Below are positions 38,993-50,218 of a stretch of DNA of 64,000 bases, one piece after another (position 1 is the first letter of the stretch; each line of letters starts with the position of its first letter). This DNA is from Mayamaea pseudoterrestris. Lineage: Eukaryota; Bacillariophyta; Bacillariophyceae; Sellaphorales; Sellaphoraceae. The notes beneath the pieces were generated by a model, which searched no databases, was not told the DNA's origin, and saw only the letters and a list, made by a program, of their open reading frames with translations. Made by a program: the position numbers and the translations under genes. The stretch is taken from contig BROI01000009.1 in the NCBI GenBank assembly GCA_027923505.1, forward strand, positions 806,001 to 870,000. Direction: 5' to 3'.

Positions 38993-41900
38993 CTTAATCA
39001 TTAGTGTCGCTTCAAGGGCGCGCAAGATATATTCTAGATCCAACATTTTCTCCAAGAAGCGAGTGAAAAGACATGTCTTCGACGAGCAATACTCCGACGA
39101 CAGGAGCGGCGTCGAGCGGTGGAGGTGCACCTCCCGCTCCGCCAGCAAGCGAAGGAAACCGACGCACCGTTCATTATCTTCGTGAAAATCGTGCTGGGAA
39201 TCGTTCCGGGAATCAAGGCAATGGTAACAGACTCAACGGACCGAGTCGTGCGCCGAGTGGAAATTTCAAGGAAGCGAGCCGACGCTCGCTGGATTCATCT
39301 ACGACTATAACGGTTCGCGCGATCCCGATGGATTCATCCGTACGACGAACGAGATCATCACTTTCGTCGGGCGCTCCTACAAGAAATATACCAAGGAGCT
39401 GCTCAAGGGCATGCGCAACGTGGAACTGGAGATTCCTGACGAGCCTGCACGTCCAACGAAGGATGCCGACACGACGGACTCGGACTGGTCCATAATGCTC
39501 GAGGAATACAAGGCCGACAAGAAAGAGCATGTCGAGCGCGTGCGTGTATACTCCGACTTCCTCGCTGGTCTCTACGCCGTGTTGCATGGACAATGCACGG
39601 AGCGTATGAAGGATCGTGTCAAGTCGCACGCCAAGTTCCGAGACGCCGAGGAGGACACGGACGGAATTAAGTTGCTGGCGATTATCAAGGAGATCTCGCA
39701 TACGTACGAAGGGCGCTGCAAACTTGTGGATCAAGTCGTGGACATTCAAGCTGAGTTGTTCGGACGTACTCAAGGAGCGCGCGAAAGCCTGCAGAAATAT
39801 TACGAAAGCATGGTCACGCTGGCAGACGTGGCGAAGGCGGTTGGCGTCACGATGCACAACGAGATTGTGGCGTTGAACATTGCCAAGGATGACAATCGTA
39901 ACAAGGCGAACAAGGAGGATATCAAGGCCGCCGAAGAGCTCGAGCTTGCGATGCTTTTCGTGCGTGGCGCAACGGGCGAATACGCTGGGTATTGCAAGCA
40001 CTTGCGCAACTGCTACCTCGACGGGCACGACAACTTCCTGTTGACGATCCACGATGCATACAACATCATGCAGCGTCGTGAGCATGCGGATGGAGAAGCC
40101 ACGTTGCCAACGAACGAGGGCGTGGCGTTTCACACGACTGGTACAGCGCGTGACCCTCCCAGATGCTGGACCTGTCAACAGGTTGGTCATGTGCAGCGAG
40201 ACTGTCCTACGAGAACGGAGTCTACGGAGAGTGCGCCGGCTGCAGAGGCTAGTGGGGCGCAGCACTTCACGCTGGGTAGCGAGGAAGAAAGCGATGACGA
40301 CGATGAGGTCGGATACATGTTCGCGCAGCCGCCGAAGGTGAACATCTCGAAGAAGGCTGTGCTCTTGGACAATCAGTCGACAGTGGATCTGTTCTGCAAC
40401 GCCAAGATGCTGACGAACATTCGCCCGGTGCCAACGTGGATGGTGATCAAGTGCAACGCTGGTACAGTAAGGACGAACATGATGGGCGACCTGGAGGGCT
40501 ATGGTCCGGTGTGGTGGTATCCGCAGGGACTGGCGAACATTTTGAGTTTGGCGCAAGTCCGCAAGAAGTTTACCGTGGAGTATCTCATGCACGGCGTGGA
40601 TCGTCAATGTTCGTTGTGGAGAAGCCGGATGGTAAGCAGCGAGTTTGTCGAGACTGACTCTGGGCTGTATGTTTGCGAGAGCTTTTCGAAGGGCAAGCGC
40701 AGCGATGTCAAGGATGGAGTGGCGATGTTGACTACGGTAGACGATAACCGTCTACCTACACCAATGATGACTATTTACGCGCTGTTAGAGCTAGGGAACT
40801 GCAAATCAAAATTGGACGGCCAAGCCTCAAGGATTACCTGCGCATCGTTACTAGCAATCAGTTGCCGAACTGTCCTGTGACGAAGGCCGACATCCTGGCT
40901 GCTGAGCACATCTTTGGACCAGATGTTGGCTCGTTAAAAGGAAAGACGACGCGTCGCGCGTCGCATCTGGTGAAGCCTGCGATTGTTGAGCAGCTTCCAC
41001 CGGCTATCATGAGTCGCTATCGAGACGTTACTCTTTGTGCTGACATCATGTATATCAACAAAGTCCCTATGTTGGTGACGTTCTCCCGCAGCATTCGTTT
41101 TGCTACGGTTGAGGTGATTCAAAACCGTACGCTTCCGGTTATGTTGAAGGCAATCGAGTCTGTGTTGAAGATTTACGCACGCGGTGGGTTCCGTGTCGTC
41201 GCGGCTCTGATGGATGGGGAGTTCGCTCCAATGCTGGCGCGTTGGCTGATCTCGGAGTGGCGCTCAATGCGACATCTGAGGATGAACACGTTGGCGAAAT
41301 TGAACGTTTTATCCGTGTCGTGAAAGAACGGGTGCGCGCGACATACAACACGTTGCCATTTAAGCACGTGCCGGCACGCTTGGTTATCGAAATGACGAAG
41401 TCTGCCGTGTTTTGGTTGAATGCGTTTCCGAACGAGCGTGGCATTTCGAAGGATCTCAGTCCACGCACTATTGTGACTGGTCAGACAGTTGACTTTAATC
41501 GGCATTGCAAGTATGAATTTGGTCAGTATGTGCAAACGCATGAGTCGCACAGCAATGACATGCAGGCGCGCACGATCGGTGCGCTGGCTCTGCGCCCGAC
41601 TGGTAATGTGCAGGGTGGGTTTTATTTCCTCAGTTTGTCTTCGGGCAAAGTTCTGAATCGTGGGCACGCTACGCCTTTGCCCATGCCTGATGATGTCATT
41701 GAGCGCGTGCATCGTCTCGCTCGTCAACAGAAGGCCAATCCGGGCATCGTGTTCATGGACCGCCACCGTGTTGCGGAGGCTGCTGAGCCAGTCATGTGGC
41801 ACGAAGATGACGCCGAGGATGATGATGACTCTGATTATGATGACGACGCTTCTCGCGGTGACGACGACTCTGCCGGCGGAAGCGAAGGAGTGAATGCGAC

Positions 41901-43910
41901 CGATGACGACGACGACGACGACGATGGTGCTGACGGCGCAATCGAAGGAGTGCCGAACGACGAGGATGGTGAGGCCATTGACGGCGAACTTGACGACGCG
42001 CCAGCCGTGGATGATGGCGAAATTGAAGGAGTGCCCGATGAAGGCGAAATTGAAGGAGTGCCAGCTGCTGCGGACGAAGAGGATTTCGATGCGCGCTATG
42101 GCCCACGCACTGGTCGGTATGGCCTGCGTGCGCGCAAACCTCGCTCGTTCGCTCATTTGTTCACGCTCGACGCTGCAGAGGAAGTGTCGGAGCCACTCGT
42201 CACGGCACAGATGAATATGCGACAAGGTTTAAAGGCTTTTGGCGATGCTGGAGTGGAGGCAGTGCGCAAGGAAATGCAGCAGCTACACGACAGGCACGTC
42301 ATGAAGGCAGTCCCCCAATGCACTCTGACTCCGCAGCAGCGCAAGGACGCTCTGGCGTATTTGATGTTTCTCAAGCGCAAGAGATGCGGGACTGTGAAGG
42401 GACGCGGATGCGCGGATGGACGCAAGCAACGAGCATACACTGCAAAGGAAGACGCAGCATCTCCAACGATAGCGACAGAGGCCATCTTTCTGACAGCTAT
42501 CATTGACGCTATGGAAGGGCGCGAGGTTGCTGTGGTTGATGTACCGGGTGCTTTCATGCAAGCGGAAATGGATGAGTTGGTGCACGTTCGTTTCACTGGG
42601 AAGATGGTGGAGCTACTGTTGGAAATTGATCGCGAGATGTACGAGCCTTGCGTCACAATGGAGAATGGCGAGAAAGTCATGTATGTTGAATTACTCATGG
42701 CGCTTTATGGTACGCTTCGAGCAGCGCGACTATTCTGGGAGAAGTTGTCCGCAAAATTGCTTGAGTGGGGCTTCGAGAAGAACCCGTACGATCCGTGTGT
42801 GTGCAACAAGATTGTCAATGGGAAGCAAATCACCGTGGGATGGCACGTGGACGATTTGAAGATTTCGCACGTCGACGTGAGCGTAGTGGATGAGTTCATC
42901 GCGCAGATGGATGAGGAGTTTGGCAAGGAGACTCCAATGAATAAGTCACGCGGAAAAGTGCACGACTACCTCGGCATGGTATTGGACTATACTAAGCCTG
43001 GAGAAGTAGCAATCAACATGGTTGACTATGTGAAGAACATCCTGCATCATGCGCCAGACGACATGGATGGAACGGCAGCTACTCCGGCAGCCAGTCACTT
43101 GTTTCAGATATCGGAAAATCCTGTCATGTTGAGCGAAGCGAAGAAGCGAATTTTGTGACGATTGTGATGCAGTGTCTGTATCTGAGTCAGCGAGCGCGAC
43201 CGGATATTCGCACAGCGATTTCTTTCTTGAGCACGAGGCTGCAGCAGCCTGACGAAGACGACTATAAGAAGGCTGCAAGAGTGATTAAATATTTACGCGG
43301 AAGCGTGGACATGGTGTTGACGCTGAAGGCGGACCAGTCCGGGATAGTCCAGTGGTGGGTGGATGCGTCGTACGCGGTGCACCCAGACATGAAGGGTCAC
43401 ACTGGTGGAACAATGACACTTGGACCAGGATCAGTGTACAGTACGTCGGCTAAACAGAAGTTGGTAACAAGAAGCTCGACGGAGAGCGAAGTTGTGGGAG
43501 TTCATGATGTGCTACCGCAGTTGCTGTGGACAGGATATTTTCTGAAGGCGCAAGGTTTCGGGGTCAAAGACACGAAATTGTATCAAGACAATATGAGTTC
43601 AATGCTGTTGGAAAAGAATGGCAGAAGCTCAAGTACAAAGCGCACGCGACACATGAATGTTCGGTACTTCTTTGTGAAAGATCGCGTGGCAGCTGGTGAA
43701 GTCAACATTGAGCATTGTCCGACCGGAGACATGGTCGCGGATTTCTTCACGAAACCATTGCAGGGAGCCCAGTTTGGCAAGCTCCGCAACCTGGTTATGA
43801 ATCTGGCCTCGAGCAGTAAGTACTACTCGGCCCAAAGGAGTGTGTTGAGCATGGATGAGAACCCAAACCGAAGCGGCAGCGGTGACGTCACGAAGACGGT
43901 CACATTTAAG

Positions 43911-44000
43911 TAAGCGCGGTAAGCGGCAACCGAAGGAGTGGATCGAGGACGATCACTTCTTGGAGAAAATAAGTAAAGTGGTTTTATTGACTCTGTTCTG
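43911..44000 (+). repeat. Right terminal direct repeat of the copia element
   Basis: 90 bp matching 38901-38992. It joins host sequence directly at 44001/44002, inside the coding region of the CS-like gene. Confidence 0.75.
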
Positions 44001-44001
44001 T

Positions 44002-44571
44002 GCTGACTCCGCTTTTGCCGATGAGAACCCCACAGACTCCGCCTTGGCGAGCAGTCTGTCGAACGGCACTGCCACAATACCAAAGACATGGACCGAAAAG
44101 GGCTCTTTTGAGATTGTCCAAGGATGCGAAGTTTATTGGAGTCAAGATCGCTACTCTGTAATGATTCGCATCGCGCTTCCAGAGGAAGGAAAGTGGACCT
44201 GCGTCGTCTCAAGTCTGCTGGCATACGCCGATCGATTTGTTGCCGTTGGGAGCGGATCAAAATCATTATTGGAAGTTTGGCGAGCCGATTTAACAAATTC
44301 TGTATTGATGCGGTCGGAAATTGCTTATCCTGTTCATGCTACGGAAGATGACGAAGGGGTAGACTGGTCCATCGAACGCATCGGCGTTCAGAGATTTCTG
44401 TCAGTCACGTTGAACAAAGCCACGCCAATGGCTGGCATGACGCTTTGGTGGAAGCGTCCACTCTCGGAAATGAAGGAAATATCGATGGATTGGAGGGAAC
44501 CATCGTCAACGAGCTTTCAGAAAGTATGGAATGAAGCTCATGCACAATTTTACGACAAGCATCGAAACTAA
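44002..44571 (+). pseudogene. CS-domain-like protein, copy 2, lacking its 5' part
   Basis: Equivalent to residues 88-276 of the protein at 14865-15695, joining in at ADSAFADENPTD. The N-terminal 87 residues, with the DYSKWDK motif, and the promoter are gone, replaced by the copia element. The remaining 189 codons are open with only two or three substitutions, so the CS-like domain itself is complete. The frame is also open leftwards through the element's right terminal repeat, so a chimeric product with an element-derived start is possible. Whether it is expressed cannot be told from sequence. Confidence 0.75.
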
Positions 44572-45437
44572 GTAAGCTGCTTGTAGATTCTCAAGATGTT
44601 TAACAAAATCCTTCCACAAGGAGGAGTTATAAGCAGGTGCAGTAGTACACCACTTTAATTCTGTTGTATATCACTACTATCTGCCGGTAGGAGTTTCAAA
44701 AATTCCAAACACAATACAGTACCATGAGCAACTTTGCCAATGCTCACGATCCAAATCGATCCCATCATCATTGTTACAAGGCAAGGCCACCGTTGAAGCT
44801 GCGTTGAGTCGGCGGCATATCCTGAGTCCGACTCCTTAACGTTTCCCACGCGAGGAGGCAAATGTTCGTCGGCTCATTCGTGTGCGAAGTTCCCATTTTT
44901 TTGTGGTAGGATATAATATCCGGACATGCTTCACGACATTAATGGGTGTAACTTGGTGCGACATGCCGTACTTCTTGGCGTTCGTGTCTACTCCAATGAC
45001 TCATAAAATGACCGGTGATTCTGCGACATCATCTACCCAGGCCAGTCAATTTAATGTTAGTATGCTGCGTCTGCTGTTTGGCAATGTTTGTGCGCGCGGA
45101 GCGCGCAAAGGTCTTTGCAGGCTTTGTGAAACCATTGATCCTACCACCTCCCCGCCCCGCGAATGTGTTCACACTACTTGTACCAGTAATAATAGTGTCG
45201 CAGCGTTACATCTTTTGATCGTACCGGTACTTCTGCAGAGCGAGCCTCGCCTCACAAATTCTGGAAAACGAACAACGTCACCCACAAAATTGAAGGCGAA
45301 GACAATTGCCGACGCACTGCACTTCAAACCACATCATCACTTGCATCTGAGCGCAAATAATGCCGACTCGTCGGCAGCGCCACAAGATCACAATAACGAC
45401 GGAAGTCAAGCGAGCACATAGCAGCAGCAATAATAGA
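44572..45437. other. Upstream region of the desaturase, copy 2
   Basis: Counterpart of 15696-16286 plus a 270-bp insert at 44902-45171. Otherwise no gene recognised. An in-frame ATG at 45360 could extend the desaturase by 26 residues, as in copy 1. Confidence 0.55.
44902..45171. mobile_element. Solo-LTR-like insert, probably copia-type
   Basis: 270 bp present only in copy 2. It begins TGTGGTAGGATATAATATCC and ends GAATGTGTTCA, giving the TG...CA ends of an LTR and an AT-rich start like many copia LTRs. It has no coding capacity and is unlike the terminal repeats at 38901 and 43911. No clear target duplication. It lies about 190-270 bp upstream of the candidate desaturase starts and may bring promoter signals. 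Confidence 0.5.
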
Positions 45438-46850
45438 ATGATCTTCAGAACTTCGGTCGTCCTTGCCCTTGTGGCCGCTCAGACACCCTTGAGCTCCGCG
45501 TTTCAGCCGACGCATGTCTCACGACCACATTTTTCACTCACATCACGCCGAGCCGTCGCAGTGGATGCGGAGACAGGAACGTTTTCCGCGGCTGCACTCA
45601 CGCAGCAAAGTGTCTCAGCAGAGGCGACTGCTACCGGCGCCATGATGGATTTGACTGGAATTGCCTTTAGCGGACTCAAGGGACAAGCATTGTCACTTAC
45701 AGACTTTCCCAAGGCCAATGAACTTCGCGCCGTCATTCCAGCTGATTGCTTTGAACCTGAAACCGCCAAGTCTTTGGGTTATCTAAGTGTCTCACTTGCT
45801 GGAACGGCCGCATGCTCCGCCATCGGTTTGCAAATGCTCAACGTTCTACCACCTGAAAGCATTTTCACATGGCCTATTTGGGCCGCTTACTCGGCCGTCA
45901 CTGGAACCGTCGCCATGGGTCTCTGGGTTCTTGCCCACGAATGCGGGCATGGTGCCTTTTCCAAAAACAGGGCCTTACAAGACGCTGTCGGCTTCATGAT
46001 ACACTCCGTCATGCTCGTTCCATATTATTCATGGCAGCGATCCCATGCAGTGCATCATCAGTACACAAACAATATGGAGCTAGGCGAGACACATGTTCCA
46101 GAACCTTACGAAGACGACGGAGCGTTCGCACTGCGGGAGAAGTTTCTCGATGTTCTTGGGCGTGAACAAGGCATCAAGGCTTGGGGCGCCTGGCAGAGCT
46201 TTCTACATCTCGGCGTTGGATGGCCGGCGTACTTGCTTATTGGTGCCACGGGTGGACTTGACCGAGGTATGACGAATCACTACTATCCGAACCCATTGAC
46301 GGAACCAAAACAACCAAAGAAGGAACTTTTCCCCGGAAATTGGAAGGAGAAGGTCTACCAATCGGATATTGGCATCGCCGCTGTTATTGGAGCCGTCGTC
46401 GCTTGGACCGTATGCTGTGGTCCAGCCCAAGTTATGGCTCTTTATGGCGGTCCTCTTTTGGTGGTCAATGCCTGGCTAGTGACATACACGTGGCTACAAC
46501 ACACGGACGTGGACGTGCCTCATTTTAGCTCGGACAATCATAACTTCGTCAAAGGCGCCCTTCACACTATCGACCGTCCCTACGATAAGATGGATCCATG
46601 GGGCGTCATAGACTTTCTACACCATAAAATTGGAACAACACACGTTGCTCACCATTTCGATAGCACCATTCCTCATTACAAGGCTGATGCCGCTACCAAA
46701 GCTATAAAAGACAATTTCCCTGAACACTATCTGTATGACCCAACCCCGATCCCGGAGGCGCTATGGAGAGTCGCCAAGGGATGCAACGTTGTTGAGCAGC
46801 GAGGTGACAAGTGGGTCTGGAAGAATAATGGCGTTGAGGATTTGCTTTAG
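45438..46850 (+). CDS. Membrane fatty acid desaturase, omega-6 (delta-12) type, copy 2
   Basis: 470 aa, differing from the protein at 16287-17699 at only about three residues (AECFE to ADCFE, LAETA to LAGTA, ADVAT to ADAAT). All three histidine boxes (HECGH, HAVHH, HVAHH) and the signal-like N-terminus with SSAFQP are intact, so both copies should encode active enzymes. The main difference is upstream, where a solo-LTR-like insert separates this gene from the more distal 5' flank. See copy 1 for the choice of start and specificity. Confidence 0.88.
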   Translation: MIFRTSVVLALVAAQTPLSSAFQPTHVSRPHFSLTSRRAVAVDAETGTFSAAALTQQSVSAEATATGAMMDLTGIAFSGLKGQALSLTDFPKANELRAVIPADCFEPETAKSLGYLSVSLAGTAACSAIGLQMLNVLPPESIFTWPIWAAYSAVTGTVAMGLWVLAHECGHGAFSKNRALQDAVGFMIHSVMLVPYYSWQRSHAVHHQYTNNMELGETHVPEPYEDDGAFALREKFLDVLGREQGIKAWGAWQSFLHLGVGWPAYLLIGATGGLDRGMTNHYYPNPLTEPKQPKKELFPGNWKEKVYQSDIGIAAVIGAVVAWTVCCGPAQVMALYGGPLLVVNAWLVTYTWLQHTDVDVPHFSSDNHNFVKGALHTIDRPYDKMDPWGVIDFLHHKIGTTHVAHHFDSTIPHYKADAATKAIKDNFPEHYLYDPTPIPEALWRVAKGCNVVEQRGDKWVWKNNGVEDLL

Positions 46851-47248
46851 AGGTGCTCATAAGCAATGTAGAGATTAGTTACTTGCATGCAGTTCTCTTT
46901 GTAATTATCAACATTTCGACTGGCTTCCTCTTCTGGCACCAGACTACATCACATGTCGGCACAAGGATGAGTCTGCTGGAACACAACAATATTTGCCTCG
47001 AAAGTAGGTAGAGGTGCAAATTCGCTTAACTCGCAGCGACTCTCGCTCCATCTTTTGTCCGTTTCTTCAGGTAAAGAAACGGACACGCAACCGTGTGTTG
47101 TGGTCGATGACACACCCACATGCCATAAAACAATTGTAAGAGGAGCTGCTCTTACACTCTCTGGCCAACGTTATCGTCGCAGAGCATAGAGTATTTGTTT
47201 CCGCTCACTTCACACCTTGTTGCTTCGTGAACTCACTCAGCGCTCAGC
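46851..47248. other. Leader and promoter region of the homeobox gene, copy 2
   Basis: Same layout as 17700-18096, including the hairpin with loop caggta at 47057-47084 and the acceptor-like ctcag before the start codon. No protein gene. Confidence 0.55.
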
Positions 47249-48340
47249 ATGTCGGTCAATGCGAACATTTTTGACCTCGACTGCCCATCGGAGCATACAA
47301 ACTCTATTTGTTTGCCTGTCCATCCTCCGACGACCATTTCTTTTGTTGACGATGCGTATACGAACAAGGATCAAGTTACCATCTTGCCTAGCAAAGTCTT
47401 TCACTTGAGCAACGGGATCCATCAAGCGTTTCCTGACTCGCAGACGCATTGGGCAGCATTTTCGGTTCTGGAGTGGCTAGAATCATTGGCTTCAGCCGCC
47501 GAGACGTCGGGAGCGTCACCGATTTTAGTCAATGGTACTCGATTGAGCGAGCCTTCCTTCCCGCCGATACCGACTCTGAGCAATGACCCGACCACTCCTC
47601 GGTGGACGCATGGAGAACCACAACTAGTAATGACGAAGAACAACCGTTTCATGGACATGCAGCAACGTGATCCAGCAGGCTGGTGGGGGCTTCGGCAGCT
47701 GGAAGACGCGGCGTCGCTAGTCGAAGACATCGGTCGATTGGAAAGTGAATATCACGCCATCTACGAGCGATTCGAATACACGTTTAATTGCATTTTGCTG
47801 CAAGCCGAGACATGTGGTTTCGAAGGTAGGCACTTGCTTGATACTCTTTACAAAGACACGACGCGGAAACTTTGCGATCTTTTAAATACATCGGCATCGC
47901 ATGTAGGGTTAATCGCTGGAGGTATCCCGAAGGTGATCTCAGCTGAAGGTTCAGCCAAGAAGAATTTCCCGCGGATCATGACCGCGTGGTTGGTCAGCAA
48001 CTGGACCAACCCGTACCCGGACGAAGAAGGTCTAGCGGAGTTGGCGTTTGCGACAGATACTTCAGCGACCGTCGTGGGTAACTGGCTGATTAATGCGCGC
48101 ACTCGCAAGTGGCGGCCGGCCATTGTCAAGGCCTCCAAGCACATGGATCGACCAGCGTCCTTGTTGCTGGAAGATTCAATCAACATCTTTTCGAATTGTC
48201 CATTGCGCACGCTTGGAGACGAAACAACGTCGTCATCGACGGAATGCAGTGAGTTTGACAGTGGTCACATGCTATCAATTGCAGATGCGTATTCCATGCC
48301 CAATAAGCGCTTGAAGTCGGACTATTTTGGAAATATGTGA
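47249..48340 (+). CDS. TALE/KN-type homeobox protein, copy 2
   Basis: 363 aa, one codon shorter than copy 1 in the stretch before the homeodomain (DLLNTSASHV against DLFLNTSTSHV). Further changes sit near the N-terminus (SLGLIV to SICLPV). The homeodomain (PYP loop and NWLINARTRKWRP) is unchanged. Predicted nuclear transcription factor. Confidence 0.9.
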   Translation: MSVNANIFDLDCPSEHTNSICLPVHPPTTISFVDDAYTNKDQVTILPSKVFHLSNGIHQAFPDSQTHWAAFSVLEWLESLASAAETSGASPILVNGTRLSEPSFPPIPTLSNDPTTPRWTHGEPQLVMTKNNRFMDMQQRDPAGWWGLRQLEDAASLVEDIGRLESEYHAIYERFEYTFNCILLQAETCGFEGRHLLDTLYKDTTRKLCDLLNTSASHVGLIAGGIPKVISAEGSAKKNFPRIMTAWLVSNWTNPYPDEEGLAELAFATDTSATVVGNWLINARTRKWRPAIVKASKHMDRPASLLLEDSINIFSNCPLRTLGDETTSSSTECSEFDSGHMLSIADAYSMPNKRLKSDYFGNM

Positions 48341-48469
48341 TAGGCGATGACAAATTCAAGTTAACGATAGCATAGTATATGTTTGTAAACGACATATATG
48401 CTGCAATCGGAGACAGCATGACGCTGACAAACCCATTGTACATTTGCACGTATAGAAGCAACATTTCTC

Positions 48470-48956
48470 TCAATCCCCTCCAGCGTTCCACAGTCCAGAG
48501 TCCACACATCGCTTCATATGGTAGTCTGCCTCCTCTGGTTCAAGTTTCATAAGTGCTGCCTTGAGTTGCTCGACGTCTCGGCTCTCAAAAGCCTTGACCA
48601 TATCCTCGGGCAATGTATCGATCACCTCCAGCGGGTCAAGCCCTCCCGGTCCTAATCGCTCCTCCTTTGGCACCTCCTCCAAGTTTTTACTAGTTGCCTC
48701 TACCGCTCGTTCTGCATCAATTTCTCGACGCTTTACCACGGCACGCTGAACAATTTTATCCTGAAATGACTTGACGCCCTTAATAAACTCTTCCAAGTGC
48801 TCACGCTGCTCCATTCGTTTAAAGAACGGCAAAATAACATTGCCTGGATGGGTGTCGAGTGTTTTGGCTAGTTCGGCAATGTTCGTAATAATTTGCGACT
48901 GTCGGGCCGTTCGTTGCATCGCCTCGCGCCTGCCATTCATTTCATCCTCGAGCGAC

Positions 48957-48988
<32 letters not shown>

Positions 48989-49873
48989 CAAGAGAACTTC
49001 TGCATGTTGCAGCAAAAAGTCGCGCGAACCGTTCAAATCAGGGATCTTCATAAAGTCTTCCACAACGTCGGCGTACTTTTCGCAAAATTGCGGGTACGTT
49101 TCCATCACTCCAATATCAGCCTTGTTGAACTTTTCCACTGGACCAGTTGCAGGATTAATAATTGTTTTCGATGACGTTGTTTTACTCGCACCTTCATTGT
49201 CGACCGCTGCATCAACCTCTGTTTCATCGCTCTTGCCCAAAACAGTGGGCTCCAATGTGTCCTCGTCTTTTGGGGGAATGAATCCGCTCTCAGTGTAGTT
49301 CTTCTTTCCAGCCGTCTTACTGACCTCTGTCTTGTCGGAGACGACCGTTCCAAGATTGTCAACGTTCCACTTCTTGTTCTTTTCGTACTCCTCAAGCTTT
49401 TCGTAACGCTTAGCATTGGATGCCTCGAGTTCGTCCAGTTCAGCTTGAAGGGCTTCAATCTCGTCCAAATCATCGTCATCGTCCAAATCAGCCGCTTGTT
49501 GCTGCTTGATTTTTTGAATATCGTGGCGAAGAATTTTCATGCGCTGATCAGCTTGCTCAATCTGTATGTTGGTTTAGCAAATGTGAGATTGTAGTAGATG
49601 TATGTACATCGTTTCCGGTAGTACTAGTCACGAATAAAGACTCCTCTCTTTACACAAAGAGCACAAGGTCTCCACCATTATACATACTCTTCGTATGATA
49701 CGCACCTGCGCCAGAATATTCTTCTTATCCTTTTCCTCGTTCTCCTCGCGCTCGACTCTGCTGCGATGCTTCAGACGGAACCAGCTCTCTCGATCAATGT
49801 TGGGGTGAACATCGTCCTCATCGTCCGATAACTCGATCTTGTCCCACTTGGAGTAGTCGAATGGTTTAGCCAT
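48470..49873 (-). CDS. CDC37: Hsp90 co-chaperone CDC37, copy 2
   Basis: Exons 49873-49706 and 49561-48470 with a 144-bp intron at the same place as copy 1, giving 419 aa. Differences are few and lie in low-complexity stretches (GSDDDDD to [15 protein letters not shown] to EVDAAVDNE). The N-terminal [14 protein letters not shown] block and the C-terminal [18 protein letters not shown] block are unchanged, so both copies look functional. Divergent to the GOT1-like gene at 50219. Confidence 0.92.
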
Positions 49874-50218
49874 GGCTTTAAAGGACGTTGACTGCAAGAA
49901 GTTGATGAAGATTATGGTCAAGCTACGGTTCGCAGGAGGCAGCGAAAAAGCTTTGGAGCGAGTCGTCGCTGCGTTTCTCGCCGCGCCCGCCGCGCCATAC
50001 TGCTCCTTGGCGCTCGTAAATCTTGGCTTCGGTAACAGTCAGCCATACACATCGCTTTGTAGCGAACGCTAAGCGAGTCAACACGTGGAGATACACCCAC
50101 AACATCAACCAAGTCCGTTTCAACTTGCTTTTCTTGATCAAGCCGCAACTTATAACTTGTCGGACAGAACTGGGCTCTAAAGTTCATTGCCAATCAGCAG
50201 TTGCATCGTTTGTGGAAG
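49874..50218. promoter_or_regulatory. Divergent promoter between CDC37 and the GOT1-like gene, copy 2
   Basis: 345 bp between opposite start codons. It differs from copy 1 by several small indels and substitutions, a higher density than in the flanking coding sequence. No named element recognised. Confidence 0.45.

Larger units (their letters stand above)
38901..44000 (+). mobile_element. Ty1/copia-type LTR retroelement (CoDi-like), broken
   Basis: Parts in copia order: gag-like region with a CCHC knuckle (CWTCQQVGHVQRDCP; about 39.1-40.25 kb), protease-like box (LLDNQSTVDLF; about 40.35 kb), integrase (about 40.9-41.6 kb), an acidic low-complexity linker (about 41.8-42.1 kb), reverse transcriptase (VVDVPGAFMQAEMD and WHVDDLK; about 42.3-43.1 kb) and RNase H (WVDASYAVH and TRSSTESEVVG; about 43.3-43.8 kb). 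Integrase before RT defines copia rather than gypsy. The element is flanked by about 90-bp direct repeats and is absent from copy 1. It is broken, with about three interruptions, yet the parts are well preserved, so it is fairly young. No flanking target duplication is visible, and about 665 bp of host DNA is missing at the site. Confidence 0.9.

Noticed and set aside
39213-40607. Minus-strand open frame of 464 codons
   Set aside because: It lies exactly opposite the gag-like and protease-like part of the copia element and has no recognisable domain; it is a shadow of that part.
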